From: an uncultured Flavobacterium sp.
GTDB taxonomy: Bacteria; Bacteroidota; Bacteroidia; Flavobacteriales; Flavobacteriaceae
Assembly: GCA_913061465.1 (NCBI GenBank)
Contig: CAJXSU010000002.1
Coordinates: forward strand, 62,001-126,000
DNA length: 64,000 nucleotides
Reading direction: 5' to 3'
Positions 9,155 through 18,612 of the stretch are shown here, one piece after another (positions within the stretch are counted from its first letter, which is position 1; each line of letters begins with the position of its first letter). Under the pieces are notes generated by a model that was given only the letters and a program-made list of their open reading frames with translations, had not been told where the DNA came from and did no database searches. A program made the translations under genes and the position numbers.

Positions 9155-10235
9155 ATCCATTCATCACTTTTTCTTGATGATTAATAGATTCTTGGTGAAT
9201 GGCTTTAAATACCCTTAAAATAAATTCTTCACTTAATTTATTCTGCTCGCCCTCTAGAATCATTTTACCTAAAATTTCGTTCCATCGCTTAGATTGTAAT
9301 ACCGCTACGTTCTTATCTTTCTTAAGTGCTCCAATAGCATCTGCTATTTTCATACGTTTCCCTAAAATATCTATCAATTGATGATCTATAACATCAATCT
9401 GAGTTCTCAACGTATTTAATGAATTTCTATAGTCTGCTTCTGTATCGGTCTCTTTTCTAATCTTTAAATCTTCCATCATTTGAATAAGAGTATCAGGAGT
9501 TACTTGTTGTGCAGCATCACTCCACGCATTATCTGGATCAACATGGGTTTCAATCATTAAACCATTAAAATTTAGATCTAAGGCTGTTTGGGATACTTCA
9601 AAAATCATATCTCTTTTTCCAGTAATATGAGATGGGTCACATATTAGTGGTAAATCTGGAAATCGGTTTTGTAATTCTATGGCAATTTGCCATTCTGGAT
9701 TATTACGATACCTAGTTTTTTCATAAGTAGAAAAACCTCTATGAATCACTCCTAAGTTTTTAATATCAGCAGAATATAACCTTTCTATTCCTCCAAGCCA
9801 AAGAGCTAAATCTGGATTTACTGGATTTTTTACTAATACTATTTTGTCCGTGCCTTGTAAAGCATCTGCAATTTCTTGAACTATAAATGGACTCACTGTA
9901 GATCTTGCGCCAATCCACAACAAATCAATATCATGCTCAAGAGCTAATTTTACATGCGCTGCATTGGCTACTTCTGTAGCGGTCTTCATTCCAGTTTCTG
10001 CCTTTACTTTTTGAAGCCATTTTAACCCAAGTGCACCCACACCTTCAAAATTTCCTGGCCTAGTTCTAGGCTTCCAAATTCCTGCTCTAAAATAGTTTAC
10101 ATCAGAATCTTTTAATTCGTGCGCGATCTTTAATACCTGATCTTCTGTTTCTGCACTACAAGGCCCTGCTACTACGAGTGGATGATCTAAACTTAAATCA
10201 TCCAACCATGTTCTTAATTCTTTTGTATTCTTCAT
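9153..10235 (-). CDS. Bifunctional 3-deoxy-7-phosphoheptulonate synthase / chorismate mutase type II
   Basis: LVVAGPCSAET, RAGIWKPRTRPGNFEGVG, CDPSHITGKR plus C-terminal chorismate mutase (LRTQIDVIDHQLIDILGKRM). Confidence 0.93.
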   Translation of the reverse strand: MKNTKELRTWLDDLSLDHPLVVAGPCSAETEDQVLKIAHELKDSDVNYFRAGIWKPRTRPGNFEGVGALGLKWLQKVKAETGMKTATEVANAAHVKLALEHDIDLLWIGARSTVSPFIVQEIADALQGTDKIVLVKNPVNPDLALWLGGIERLYSADIKNLGVIHRGFSTYEKTRYRNNPEWQIAIELQNRFPDLPLICDPSHITGKRDMIFEVSQTALDLNFNGLMIETHVDPDNAWSDAAQQVTPDTLIQMMEDLKIRKETDTEADYRNSLNTLRTQIDVIDHQLIDILGKRMKIADAIGALKKDKNVAVLQSKRWNEILGKMILEGEQNKLSEEFILRVFKAIHQESINHQEKVMNG

Positions 10236-10303
10236 CTTTACTTGTTAAATTTTGCTTCTTATTTTTATTTGTTATCTTTTATTATTACTCGATTTACTAG
10301 GTA

Positions 10304-11152
10304 TTATTTAATGCCTTTAAGTATAGCTGCAATATGATTTGTTTCTTGCATCTCATCAAAAACTTGATCAAATTTATGCTCTTCCATCAGTTTTTTAAAT
10401 TGTTTTAAATTTCCAATATATTCGTCAAGAGTTTCAATAATATTCTCTTTATTTTGTTCGAAAATAGGAGTCCACATTACAGGAGAGCTTTTTGCTAACC
10501 TAACGGTAGACTCGAAACCACTTCCAGCCATATCAAAAATATCACGTTCATTTTTTTCTTTCTCTATCACTGTTTTACCCAACATAAAAGAACTAATGTG
10601 AGATAGGTGAGATACATATGCGATATGCTTGTCGTGTGAAACAGCATCCATATATCGAATTCTCATTCCTATTTTAGAGAAAATCTCTAAAGCCTTTTCT
10701 TGTAATTTAAAAGCTGTCTTCTCTACCTCACAGATGATGTTTGTTTTTTCTTTATATAATCCTAGCATAGCTGCTTTTGGTCCTGAAAATTCTGTTCCAG
10801 CAATGGGATGGGCTGCTAAAAAATTTCTTCTTTTTGGGTGGTCTTTAACAGCCTCACAAATACGTTGTTTAGTAGATCCTGCATCAATAACTAAGGCGTT
10901 ATCATTTACAACATCTAATATCTTTGGTAATACACTTAAAGTAGCATCAACGGGTATGGTTATAAATACCACCTCTGCATCTTGCACATCATCAAGACTA
11001 GCTTCTTGATGAATTACGCCGTGCGCTATAGCTTCTTTAATATGGCTGTTATTTAAATCTACACCATAAATAATAGCATCTGGATATTCTTGTTGAATAT
11101 CTAGTGCAAAACTCCCGCCAATTAAACCAGTACCAATGATAAAAACCTTCAT
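10304..11152 (-). CDS. tyrA: Prephenate dehydrogenase
   Basis: Rossmann GTGLIGGSFALDI, AAHPIAGTEFSGP, SHDKHIAYVSHLSH. Confidence 0.92.
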   Translation of the reverse strand: MKVFIIGTGLIGGSFALDIQQEYPDAIIYGVDLNNSHIKEAIAHGVIHQEASLDDVQDAEVVFITIPVDATLSVLPKILDVVNDNALVIDAGSTKQRICEAVKDHPKRRNFLAAHPIAGTEFSGPKAAMLGLYKEKTNIICEVEKTAFKLQEKALEIFSKIGMRIRYMDAVSHDKHIAYVSHLSHISSFMLGKTVIEKEKNERDIFDMAGSGFESTVRLAKSSPVMWTPIFEQNKENIIETLDEYIGNLKQFKKLMEEHKFDQVFDEMQETNHIAAILKGIK

Positions 11153-11153
11153 C

Positions 11154-12296
11154 TTACAATCTTTCTAATGCTTCCTTAATTTTTTCTTCAGATACACACA
11201 ATGAAAATCGAATATACCCTTCACCACTACTCCCAAAAATAAAGCCAGGTGCAATAAAAATATCTTTGTTATACAATAAATCATCTACCATATTTTCCGC
11301 TTTTACTCCCTCAGGAGTTTTTGCCCAAACAAACATACCTGTAGTGTTTTTATCGTAACTACACCCAAGAGTATCTGCTATTTTCCAAACTAATTTTCTT
11401 CTATTTTTATATACCTTATTCATTTCAGAAAACCAAGATGAACTAACTTTTAAAGCAGAAATAGCTCCTTGTTGTATTCCATAAAACATTCCAGAATCCA
11501 TTTGTGTTTTCACTTTCAAAACTTCTTTTAAAAATGAGCTTGCACCCAACAACATCCCAACTCTCCATCCTGCCATATTAAATGATTTACTTAAAGAGTT
11601 TAATTCTAGTGCTGTTTCCTTTGCTCCTTTTACACTTAAAATGCTAAGCGGATTATTGTTTAATATAAAACTATATGGGTTGTCATTTATAATTAAAATT
11701 TGGTGTTTTTTACCAAAAGCTATTAATTTTTCAAACAGAGCTTGAGTTGCTTTTGCACCGGTTGGCATGTGAGGGTAATTTACCCACATCATTTTTATAT
11801 TGGATACATCCTCTTTTTCAAGTTCTTCAAAATCTGGCTCCCAGTTATTTTCTGAAGTTAACTCGTAAAAAATAGGAGTAGCCTCAACTAAATTGGTAAC
11901 TGATGTATAGGTTGGGTACCCAGGGTTTGGGATTAATACCTTATCTCCTTTGTTTAAAAAAGCCATAGATATGTGTAAAATTCCTTCTTTACTCCCCATA
12001 AGTGGAAGGATTTCGTGATCTGAACTTACTTCAACATTATACTTGTTTTTATAAAAATCTGCCACAGCTTCCCTAAACTCCGGTAATCCCTGATAGCTTT
12101 GATACTTATGAGCTCCTTCAATAACAACTGCTTGTTGAATAGCTTCAATTACTTTGGCAGGAGGCTGTAAATCTGGACTACCAATCCCCATATTTATAAT
12201 GGGTTTACCTTCAGTTGACAGTGCTCTAACCTCTCTAAGTTTCTTAGAAAAATAATATTCTTGAACCGTATCTAATCTATTGGCTGCTTTCATCAT
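11154..12296 (-). CDS. Class I/II aminotransferase (aromatic biosynthesis operon)
   Basis: MGIGSPDLQPP, NPGYPTYTS, SLSKSFNMAGWRVG (PLP lysine). 4-bp overlap with pheA stop. Confidence 0.92.
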   Translation of the reverse strand: MMKAANRLDTVQEYYFSKKLREVRALSTEGKPIINMGIGSPDLQPPAKVIEAIQQAVVIEGAHKYQSYQGLPEFREAVADFYKNKYNVEVSSDHEILPLMGSKEGILHISMAFLNKGDKVLIPNPGYPTYTSVTNLVEATPIFYELTSENNWEPDFEELEKEDVSNIKMMWVNYPHMPTGAKATQALFEKLIAFGKKHQILIINDNPYSFILNNNPLSILSVKGAKETALELNSLSKSFNMAGWRVGMLLGASSFLKEVLKVKTQMDSGMFYGIQQGAISALKVSSSWFSEMNKVYKNRRKLVWKIADTLGCSYDKNTTGMFVWAKTPEGVKAENMVDDLLYNKDIFIAPGFIFGSSGEGYIRFSLCVSEEKIKEALERL

Positions 12297-13120
12297 TTTC
12301 TACCATTTTTATAGGTTCCTAAAATTTTGAAATCTTCAGCCATAATGTCAATAATTTTTACCAATTTTTGGTACTCTGTATATTCGTCAAAAGTTACATC
12401 TACAAAGAAGGAATATTTCCATGGAGTTTCTATGACAGGTAAGGATTGTATTTTGGTTAAATTCATTTTACAATCACTTAATACATTTAAAACTGCAGCT
12501 AAACTTCCTCTTTTATGACTTAATTCAAATTTTAATGATGCTTTATTAATGTCATCATTTGAAGTATTTGGCAGTTCTGTTTGAACAATCACAAATCTTG
12601 TTGAATTGTCTTTAATAGTCTGTATATCATCTTCTAATACCTGTAACCCAAAAATTTCAGCTGCAATTTTTGGAGCAATAGCTGCAATACCCTTAATATT
12701 TTCTTTTGCAATTCTTTTGGCAACCTCAGCCGTGTCTACATCTTCAACTAATTTAATGTGAGGGTGCTTTTTAAAAAACTCTTTACATTGTAATAATGCC
12801 ATAGGATGAGACCAAACCTCTTTGATACTTTTTATTGTTTGCCTAGGTAATGCCATCAAATGGTGATGAATATTTAAATATTTTTCCCCTATAATATGCA
12901 AATTATTTGAGTCTATGAGTGCATAATTTGGTATTATAGAGCCAGCAATCGTATTTTCAATAGCCATAACACCATCAGTAGCTGAGCCATCTAATAAATG
13001 AGCTACTAAGGCGTCAAAAGACATGCATTCTTTTAATTGAATGTTTTCACCATAAAAGTCTCTTGCTACTTTATGATGATTAGAACCCTCTGCTCCTTGT
13101 ATGGCAATAATTTTATTCAT
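12293..13120 (-). CDS. pheA: Prephenate dehydratase (with ACT domain)
   Basis: AIQGAEGSNHHKVARDFY, GVMAIENTIAGSI, STRFVIV and ESP-like ACT region (SLPVIETPWKYSFFVD). Confidence 0.92.
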   Translation of the reverse strand: MNKIIAIQGAEGSNHHKVARDFYGENIQLKECMSFDALVAHLLDGSATDGVMAIENTIAGSIIPNYALIDSNNLHIIGEKYLNIHHHLMALPRQTIKSIKEVWSHPMALLQCKEFFKKHPHIKLVEDVDTAEVAKRIAKENIKGIAAIAPKIAAEIFGLQVLEDDIQTIKDNSTRFVIVQTELPNTSNDDINKASLKFELSHKRGSLAAVLNVLSDCKMNLTKIQSLPVIETPWKYSFFVDVTFDEYTEYQKLVKIIDIMAEDFKILGTYKNGRK

Positions 13121-13127
13121 TTATATC

Positions 13128-13156
13128 AAAAAAAAAATCTCGAATTAGATTCGAGA
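13128..13156 (-). terminator. pheA-operon attenuator terminator
   Basis: Minus strand TCTCGAAT-CTA-ATTCGAGA stem followed by T10 (forward A10 at 13128-13137), 8 nt upstream of pheA ATG. Confidence 0.9.
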
Positions 13157-13193
13157 CTTTCAGTTATATAGTTTTTACAATATACGTAGCGTC

Positions 13194-13256
13194 TCAACTT
13201 TTGCTAAAAAAGTAAAAGTAGAAAAAGAAGCTATTCCAAACGTATTGCATATTCAT
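13194..13256 (-). CDS. Phe/Tyr leader peptide MNMQYVWNSFFFYFYFFSKS
   Basis: ATG AAT ATG CAA TAC GTT TGG AAT AGC TTC TTT TTC TAC TTT TAC TTT TTT AGC AAA AGT TGA; eight consecutive Phe/Tyr codons just upstream of the attenuator. Confidence 0.88.
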   Translation of the reverse strand: MNMQYVWNSFFFYFYFFSKS

Positions 13257-13274
13257 GTTAAATTTTAATCCCGA

Positions 13275-13305
13275 CAAATCTAAGTATTAAATTTACATAA
13301 ACAAA
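13275..13305 (-). promoter_or_regulatory. Promoter of aromatic operon (TTTG-N19-TAGATTTG)
   Basis: Exact match to Bacteroidota -33 TTTG / -7 TAnnTTTG consensus with 19-nt spacer, about 18 nt upstream of leader ATG. Confidence 0.8.
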
Positions 13306-13576
13306 TAATAGTGTCCTGATTTTTAAATAAATACGAAATCAATAAATTAGTGTCTGTTTTTTTAACATTTTAATAACCAATAAGTAAAAAAAGGGTTTTT
13401 AGACAATAACAGTATTATGAATTTGTTATGTTTTAAATTGCAGATTTTTGTCTTTATTTGCCTTACAAAAAAAGCAACTCTTTTAATTTAACTTTAGTTT
13501 ATAAGACTAATTGTAGAAATTAGAAAAAACTGAAAAGCTTAAAAAGAAATTATTCTAAAGAAAAATAAAAACCCAC

Positions 13577-15529
13577 ATGAAACCGATTAATAGCTTCATT
13601 TTATTTCTATTTATTACTTTCACAAGTTTTGCACAAACTGAACCCTTCTTTAAAAATTACGATTGGGAATTAAAACCAAAGTATACTATAGAGTCATCTG
13701 ATAAAGATATGATTGCTATAAAAGATAAAGTGATAACTGAATTTATTTTTGAAGACCAAAATTTAATAGAATACTATCTAGAACATAAAGTATTATGGTT
13801 AAATTCTGATGATAGAATTGAAGAGTATGCTAAAGTTTATTTACCCGTTGCTAACGAGGCATCTCAAGTGGTAATAAATGTTCGAATTATTAAGAAAACA
13901 GGAGAGATTATTGTATTAGATAAATCAAGAATTTTACGGTCTGAAGATGATGAAACAGGGAGGGATTTCAATTATTTTTCTTTTGATGATATTGAGAAAG
14001 GGAGCATAATTGAATATTATTATGTTGCAAAAAGACGTCCAAAATTTCAAGGTGCAATAGTGGATATTGAGAGTGATTATGACAAACAAACTGTAGAGTT
14101 TGATTTGTACGCACCAAGCAATTTAAGTTTTAGCTTCAAAAGTTTTAATTTAGAAGCTACTGTAAAAAAAAATGAAAGTTTTAAAGAAAAAACACATTGG
14201 AAGTTCTCGGCTAAAGACATCAAGGCTGTAAGAAAAGAAGAAAAGGCTCCTTACACCGCTGCAATTGGTTTTATTATGTATAAATTACATGAAAATACCA
14301 CCAACAATGCTATTATTGATTCTTATAATAATGTCGCTCAAAATTTATTTGATTTCTATTATTCAACATACAGCGAATTAGAAAAAAAACTCATACATAA
14401 ATTTGCTAAAAATTTCAAATTTGATGATGAATTTAATGATGAAAATAAAGCAAGAATTATTGATTTATATATTAAAGAAAATATATTCATCTCAGAAAAT
14501 GATTCTGAAAACTTAACAAACGTATTAAAAACTAAAACTGCAAATGAAACAGGAATTATAAAACTATATATTGCTTTATTTGAAAAATTTGATGTTACGC
14601 ATGAAATGGTTCTCACTACCAACAGATTACTATTGAAATTTGATAAAGATTTTGAGGCTACCAATTTTTTACAAGAATTTTTATTTTATTTTCCAGCATC
14701 AAAAAAATACCTTTCGCCTAGTAAATTTGGTACTAGATTTGGTTTTCCACCCCCTTACTTCATGAATAATTTCGGTCTTTTTATAACTGGATATGATATC
14801 AATGGTAAAAGAAAAGCTTTTTCAGAAGTGAAATTTATAGAAGGTATTTCTGCAAGCTTATCTAGTGATGAAATGTTTATAGAGGTAAAATTTAATACTG
14901 AAGATTTGACTAAAAACAAGATAGCATTAGAGAGAAAATTAAATGGATATTATGCCATGAACTTACACCCTTTTATGAATCTTATTCAGCCAAAGCGTAT
15001 AAATGAGGTAATAGACCAATATTTTGTTCAGAATAGTGATAAAAATGCCAAGGTATTAAAAAGAGAATTTATTAATAAGGATCCAAGTCTTTTTGGAGTA
15101 AAACCCTTTGTGGTAAAATTTGATATTGACTCAAAGTATTTTGTTGAGAAGAAAGGTGATAAATACCTTTTTAAGCTTGGAGATTTAATAGGTCCTCAAA
15201 TGGAAATGCAACAAGAGAAAAAAAGAATTCTACCTTTGGAAGCAGAGTTTAATAGAAGTTATTACAGAACGATAAAAATACACATACCTGAGGGATACCA
15301 AATTTCAAATTTAGAGGACATTACCATAAAAAATAGCTACGCTACAAAAGAAAAAGAACTCTTTATTTTTGACTCTTATTACACTTTAGAAGGAAATGTA
15401 TTAACCGTTACTGCAGACGAACATTACAGAGAAACTTTTGTAGCACCAGAAATATTTGAGGCTTACAGAACTGTGATTAATAGTGCTGCAGATTTTAATA
15501 AAGTTACCCTTATTTTAGAACCTAAATAA
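13577..15529 (+). CDS. DUF3857 domain-containing secreted protein (transglutaminase-like region)
   Basis: Signal peptide; DUF3857-type segment (EYAKVYLPVANEASQVVINVRIIKKTGEIIVLDKSRI) and DUF3858-like C-terminus. Confidence 0.75.
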   Translation: MKPINSFILFLFITFTSFAQTEPFFKNYDWELKPKYTIESSDKDMIAIKDKVITEFIFEDQNLIEYYLEHKVLWLNSDDRIEEYAKVYLPVANEASQVVINVRIIKKTGEIIVLDKSRILRSEDDETGRDFNYFSFDDIEKGSIIEYYYVAKRRPKFQGAIVDIESDYDKQTVEFDLYAPSNLSFSFKSFNLEATVKKNESFKEKTHWKFSAKDIKAVRKEEKAPYTAAIGFIMYKLHENTTNNAIIDSYNNVAQNLFDFYYSTYSELEKKLIHKFAKNFKFDDEFNDENKARIIDLYIKENIFISENDSENLTNVLKTKTANETGIIKLYIALFEKFDVTHEMVLTTNRLLLKFDKDFEATNFLQEFLFYFPASKKYLSPSKFGTRFGFPPPYFMNNFGLFITGYDINGKRKAFSEVKFIEGISASLSSDEMFIEVKFNTEDLTKNKIALERKLNGYYAMNLHPFMNLIQPKRINEVIDQYFVQNSDKNAKVLKREFINKDPSLFGVKPFVVKFDIDSKYFVEKKGDKYLFKLGDLIGPQMEMQQEKKRILPLEAEFNRSYYRTIKIHIPEGYQISNLEDITIKNSYATKEKELFIFDSYYTLEGNVLTVTADEHYRETFVAPEIFEAYRTVINSAADFNKVTLILEPK

Positions 15530-15538
15530 TAATTTTTT

Positions 15539-15898
15539 ATGGAACTTAATATTTTTGGAGACCCACTTATTCCGTGTTGTACCAATCCAATGACCGGATA
15601 TTTTAGAGATGGTTTTTGTAAAACCATTTCAGAAGATACCGGAACACATACAGTTTGTGCAATAGTAACTAAAGAGTTTTTGGCCTATTCTGTATCAAGA
15701 GGAAATGATTTAATGACACCCATACCCCATTGGAACTTTCCGGGCTTACAACCTGGAGACAAGTGGTGTTTGTGTATTTCAAGATGGTTAGAGGCTGAAA
15801 AAGCAGGGAAAGCACCCCCTATTGTTTTAGAGGCTACCCATCAAAAATCATTACAGTATGCTTCTTTAAAATTGTTGCAGCAATATGCCTATGTGTAG
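15539..15898 (+). CDS. DUF2237 family protein
   Basis: CCTNPMTGYFRDGFC, PGDKWCLC, APPIVLEATH. Confidence 0.88.
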   Translation: MELNIFGDPLIPCCTNPMTGYFRDGFCKTISEDTGTHTVCAIVTKEFLAYSVSRGNDLMTPIPHWNFPGLQPGDKWCLCISRWLEAEKAGKAPPIVLEATHQKSLQYASLKLLQQYAYV

Positions 15899-15908
15899 AA
15901 AGCCTTTT

Positions 15909-17150
15909 TTATTTGAGAGAGGCTATAACTTGCAACGCAGCTTTTTCTCCAGCGATCATTGCCGCATTTAAAGAGCCATTTAGTTGCACATCCCCTGCTA
16001 AATAAACACCTGAAGACAGCTGTGTTTCTGAGGGTGAAACTTCATATTTTATATCTTTTAAATCTGGCAATGCTCTTTTTATGTTATAAATAGCCAAGAA
16101 AGTAAGGTGGTCTATAGTGCACTCTTCTTTTAATTGTTTGATAACAGCAGCTATTAATTGTTTTTCAGAGAACTGATGTGCTTTAACTACGGTTACTGAC
16201 AATAATTCTTCAGTATTATTAGTATCAGTAGCTACACTCGTATGATAAAAAATATTATTAACTAGACCATGTGCATTGCACATTAAACCAATCATAGGTT
16301 TGTTTATCATCCTTTTTTTGGCCGTAAAATAAAGGGTTTGACAAGATTTCCAGATAAGATTTTTTGGAGGCGCATCTCTTACTAGTTTACTAGCATCTGT
16401 AGCAATAATTGTTGCAGTACTTGCTAACTTATCTCCTGAATGTAGCAAAATTTCCTCTTCAGAAACTAAGGTTACTTTGGTGTTATATTGAAAAGTTGTG
16501 TTGCTAAGATTGGCTACCAACTGTTTAGAAATTTCTTCCATACCTCCTTTAGGAAGTACAGCCAAACCTTCTCCAAACATTTTAAACACAAATTCAAACA
16601 TTCTACTAGAGGTTGTTAGCTCATTTTCTAAAAATATTCCTGTAAAAAATGGAGTAAAAAACTGAGTTATGATTTGAGATGAAAACCCAAACTCTTGCAA
16701 ATACGCTTTGGTGCTTGTTTCATCTGATAAAAAAATAGCCTCCATAGATTTGTTTTTCAATTTCATATTTAATTGAAAAATCTTAAACTTATCAGATAAT
16801 GTTCCCACTTTTGAAAAGAGTGTAGAAAAAAGTGTAGAAATATCTCTTAAAGGATCTCCAATAATTTGTTGTTTTCCTTTTTTAAAAATAACTGCACCAG
16901 GCTTTAATTTTTGAAGTTTAAGCGCTTTAAAATCTAAATATTTTTGAGCTGCCGGATACGAAGATAGTAACACTTGAAACCCACGATCTAGTTGAAAACC
17001 ATCTGTAATATCAGTTTTAACTCTCCCCCCTGCTCTGTCTGATGCTTCAAGAATAATTGGATAATAGCCTTTGTTTTCTAAAACTTGAGCTGCTACCAAA
17101 CCACTTACTCCTGCTCCAATAATATATATTTTTGAATCTTTTTTCATCAA
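15909..17150 (-). CDS. FAD-dependent oxidoreductase (protoporphyrinogen/amine oxidase-like)
   Basis: IIGAGVSGLVAAQVLENKGY FAD motif; LAGDVQLNGSLNAAMIAGEKAA C-terminal motif. Confidence 0.88.
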   Translation of the reverse strand: MMKKDSKIYIIGAGVSGLVAAQVLENKGYYPIILEASDRAGGRVKTDITDGFQLDRGFQVLLSSYPAAQKYLDFKALKLQKLKPGAVIFKKGKQQIIGDPLRDISTLFSTLFSKVGTLSDKFKIFQLNMKLKNKSMEAIFLSDETSTKAYLQEFGFSSQIITQFFTPFFTGIFLENELTTSSRMFEFVFKMFGEGLAVLPKGGMEEISKQLVANLSNTTFQYNTKVTLVSEEEILLHSGDKLASTATIIATDASKLVRDAPPKNLIWKSCQTLYFTAKKRMINKPMIGLMCNAHGLVNNIFYHTSVATDTNNTEELLSVTVVKAHQFSEKQLIAAVIKQLKEECTIDHLTFLAIYNIKRALPDLKDIKYEVSPSETQLSSGVYLAGDVQLNGSLNAAMIAGEKAALQVIASLK

Positions 17151-17434
17151 CAGTTTTTAATTAAAAAGTTCTTTGTAAAACTACTATTTTATATTCTTAA
17201 ATAATTATTAATTATTTTGCTTTTTTTCATTAAAATTACTTGTTTACTCCTAGACTTTGGTTTGTTTATTCTGATATGGATGGTGCAATTAATTATATAT
17301 ACTAACTTTCTTTTTAAGACTTTAAAACAAAGGAACTCAGAACATGGTATTCGAAAAATACGAGTTAAATACAACAGATAAACTCATGGTGGACTTATCT
17401 AAAATATTATGATAAAAAAATCCTTTTAAGCACA

Positions 17435-17460
17435 AAGAGCCACCTTAAAGGTGGCTCTTG
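17435..17460 (-). terminator. Intrinsic-type terminator hairpin of 17.5-21.3 kb operon
   Basis: AAGAGCCACC-TTAAAG-like loop-GGTGGCTCTT perfect inverted repeat just 3' of the operon; U tract is displaced. Confidence 0.7.
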
Positions 17461-17482
17461 ATGATTATAAAAATAAATCTTA

Positions 17483-18607
17483 TTATTTGATAATTCGGGT
17501 ATAAGTAACTGTTTTGGGTTGGTTTTTACCATAAGCAACTCCTACATCTCTTGCTGCTTTTATTAGGGCAGCTGCATTGTCTAACTTTCTGTTCTTAATG
17601 GCTTGACCATCTTTATATTTCTCATAGTTTAAGTCCCAATCTCGTTGTTCTCTCTCATCTAACAAACCAGATATTTCTTGAGCTATTTGAAGACTTTCTT
17701 GATAACATGGAGAGCTTGCATTTATTTTTGCTAATGCATTTGCAGCAGAAGTAGAATTTCTGTTTGCCCAATGCCCTCTAGCTTCTCCTAGGTATTTAGA
17801 ACAAAGACCCACATTAATTTCTTTTAGCAATGCTTCAACATCACTGTAACAATCCATGTCTTGAGTGAAAAAATTCAAAATTTGAGAGGCTCCTGAAAAA
17901 TCTCCATTGGCAATTAAAGCTTTCGCCTCAGCAATTTTAGACTGACATTCAAATTCAAACTTTCTTTTTGTTATTTCTACTGCTAAATCCATAGATTTAT
18001 CATAGCACTCTTTAGTTACCTCAGGCACCTGATTAAGTAAAAATACAGCTTCATCAAACTTCCTAGAATCTGCCAAGGCAGAAGCTTCTTTTAAAATAAA
18101 ATCACATCTAGAATTGTAATATTCAATAATTTTTTCTTTTCCTTCTGTGATTGCTTGCTTAATCAGTTTATGTCTTGGATTAATCTTTCTGATGGCTGAA
18201 ATAAAAGCTTTGTCTTCAGAAATACCAATTCCTTTAAATTCTATAAATTCTGAGCTAAATGCTTTTCCATCTATACCGTCACCTACTGCAAGAGTGGTTT
18301 CTATGGTAACCAGATATTTAGTTGGTACAGTTGCCGTAATATCCTTAGTTAGGATATTAATGTCTCCAGAAATAATAAATCTGTTATTTCCTGAAGCTCC
18401 ACCTCCACCCATACCATTTCTACTTGCAATTTGTCCTAACTTAGTAACAAATAATTTTCGAGCACTGGGTGCATTTTCAAGTATGTCATCTGGAACAAAT
18501 GTATTCAACACTATTCTTGCTTCATCATCACTCTTTCCAAGATCATTTTGTGAATGAATGGATAGTGATAATGATAATAAAAAAACTACTATTAAAATTT
18601 TTTTCAT
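17483..18607 (-). CDS. Secreted protein of unknown function, operon gene 3
   Basis: Signal peptide; helical-repeat-like C-terminal half with regularly spaced Cys (SRCDFILKEASAL..., ECQSKIAEAKAL..., DMDCYSDVEALL). Confidence 0.7.
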   Translation of the reverse strand: MKKILIVVFLLSLSLSIHSQNDLGKSDDEARIVLNTFVPDDILENAPSARKLFVTKLGQIASRNGMGGGGASGNNRFIISGDINILTKDITATVPTKYLVTIETTLAVGDGIDGKAFSSEFIEFKGIGISEDKAFISAIRKINPRHKLIKQAITEGKEKIIEYYNSRCDFILKEASALADSRKFDEAVFLLNQVPEVTKECYDKSMDLAVEITKRKFEFECQSKIAEAKALIANGDFSGASQILNFFTQDMDCYSDVEALLKEINVGLCSKYLGEARGHWANRNSTSAANALAKINASSPCYQESLQIAQEISGLLDEREQRDWDLNYEKYKDGQAIKNRKLDNAAALIKAARDVGVAYGKNQPKTVTYTRIIK

Positions 18608-18612
18608 AATAT

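Noticed and set aside
17189-17374. 61-aa minus-strand ORF
   Set aside because: Low-complexity AT-rich intergenic sequence with no recognizable motif; likely chance.
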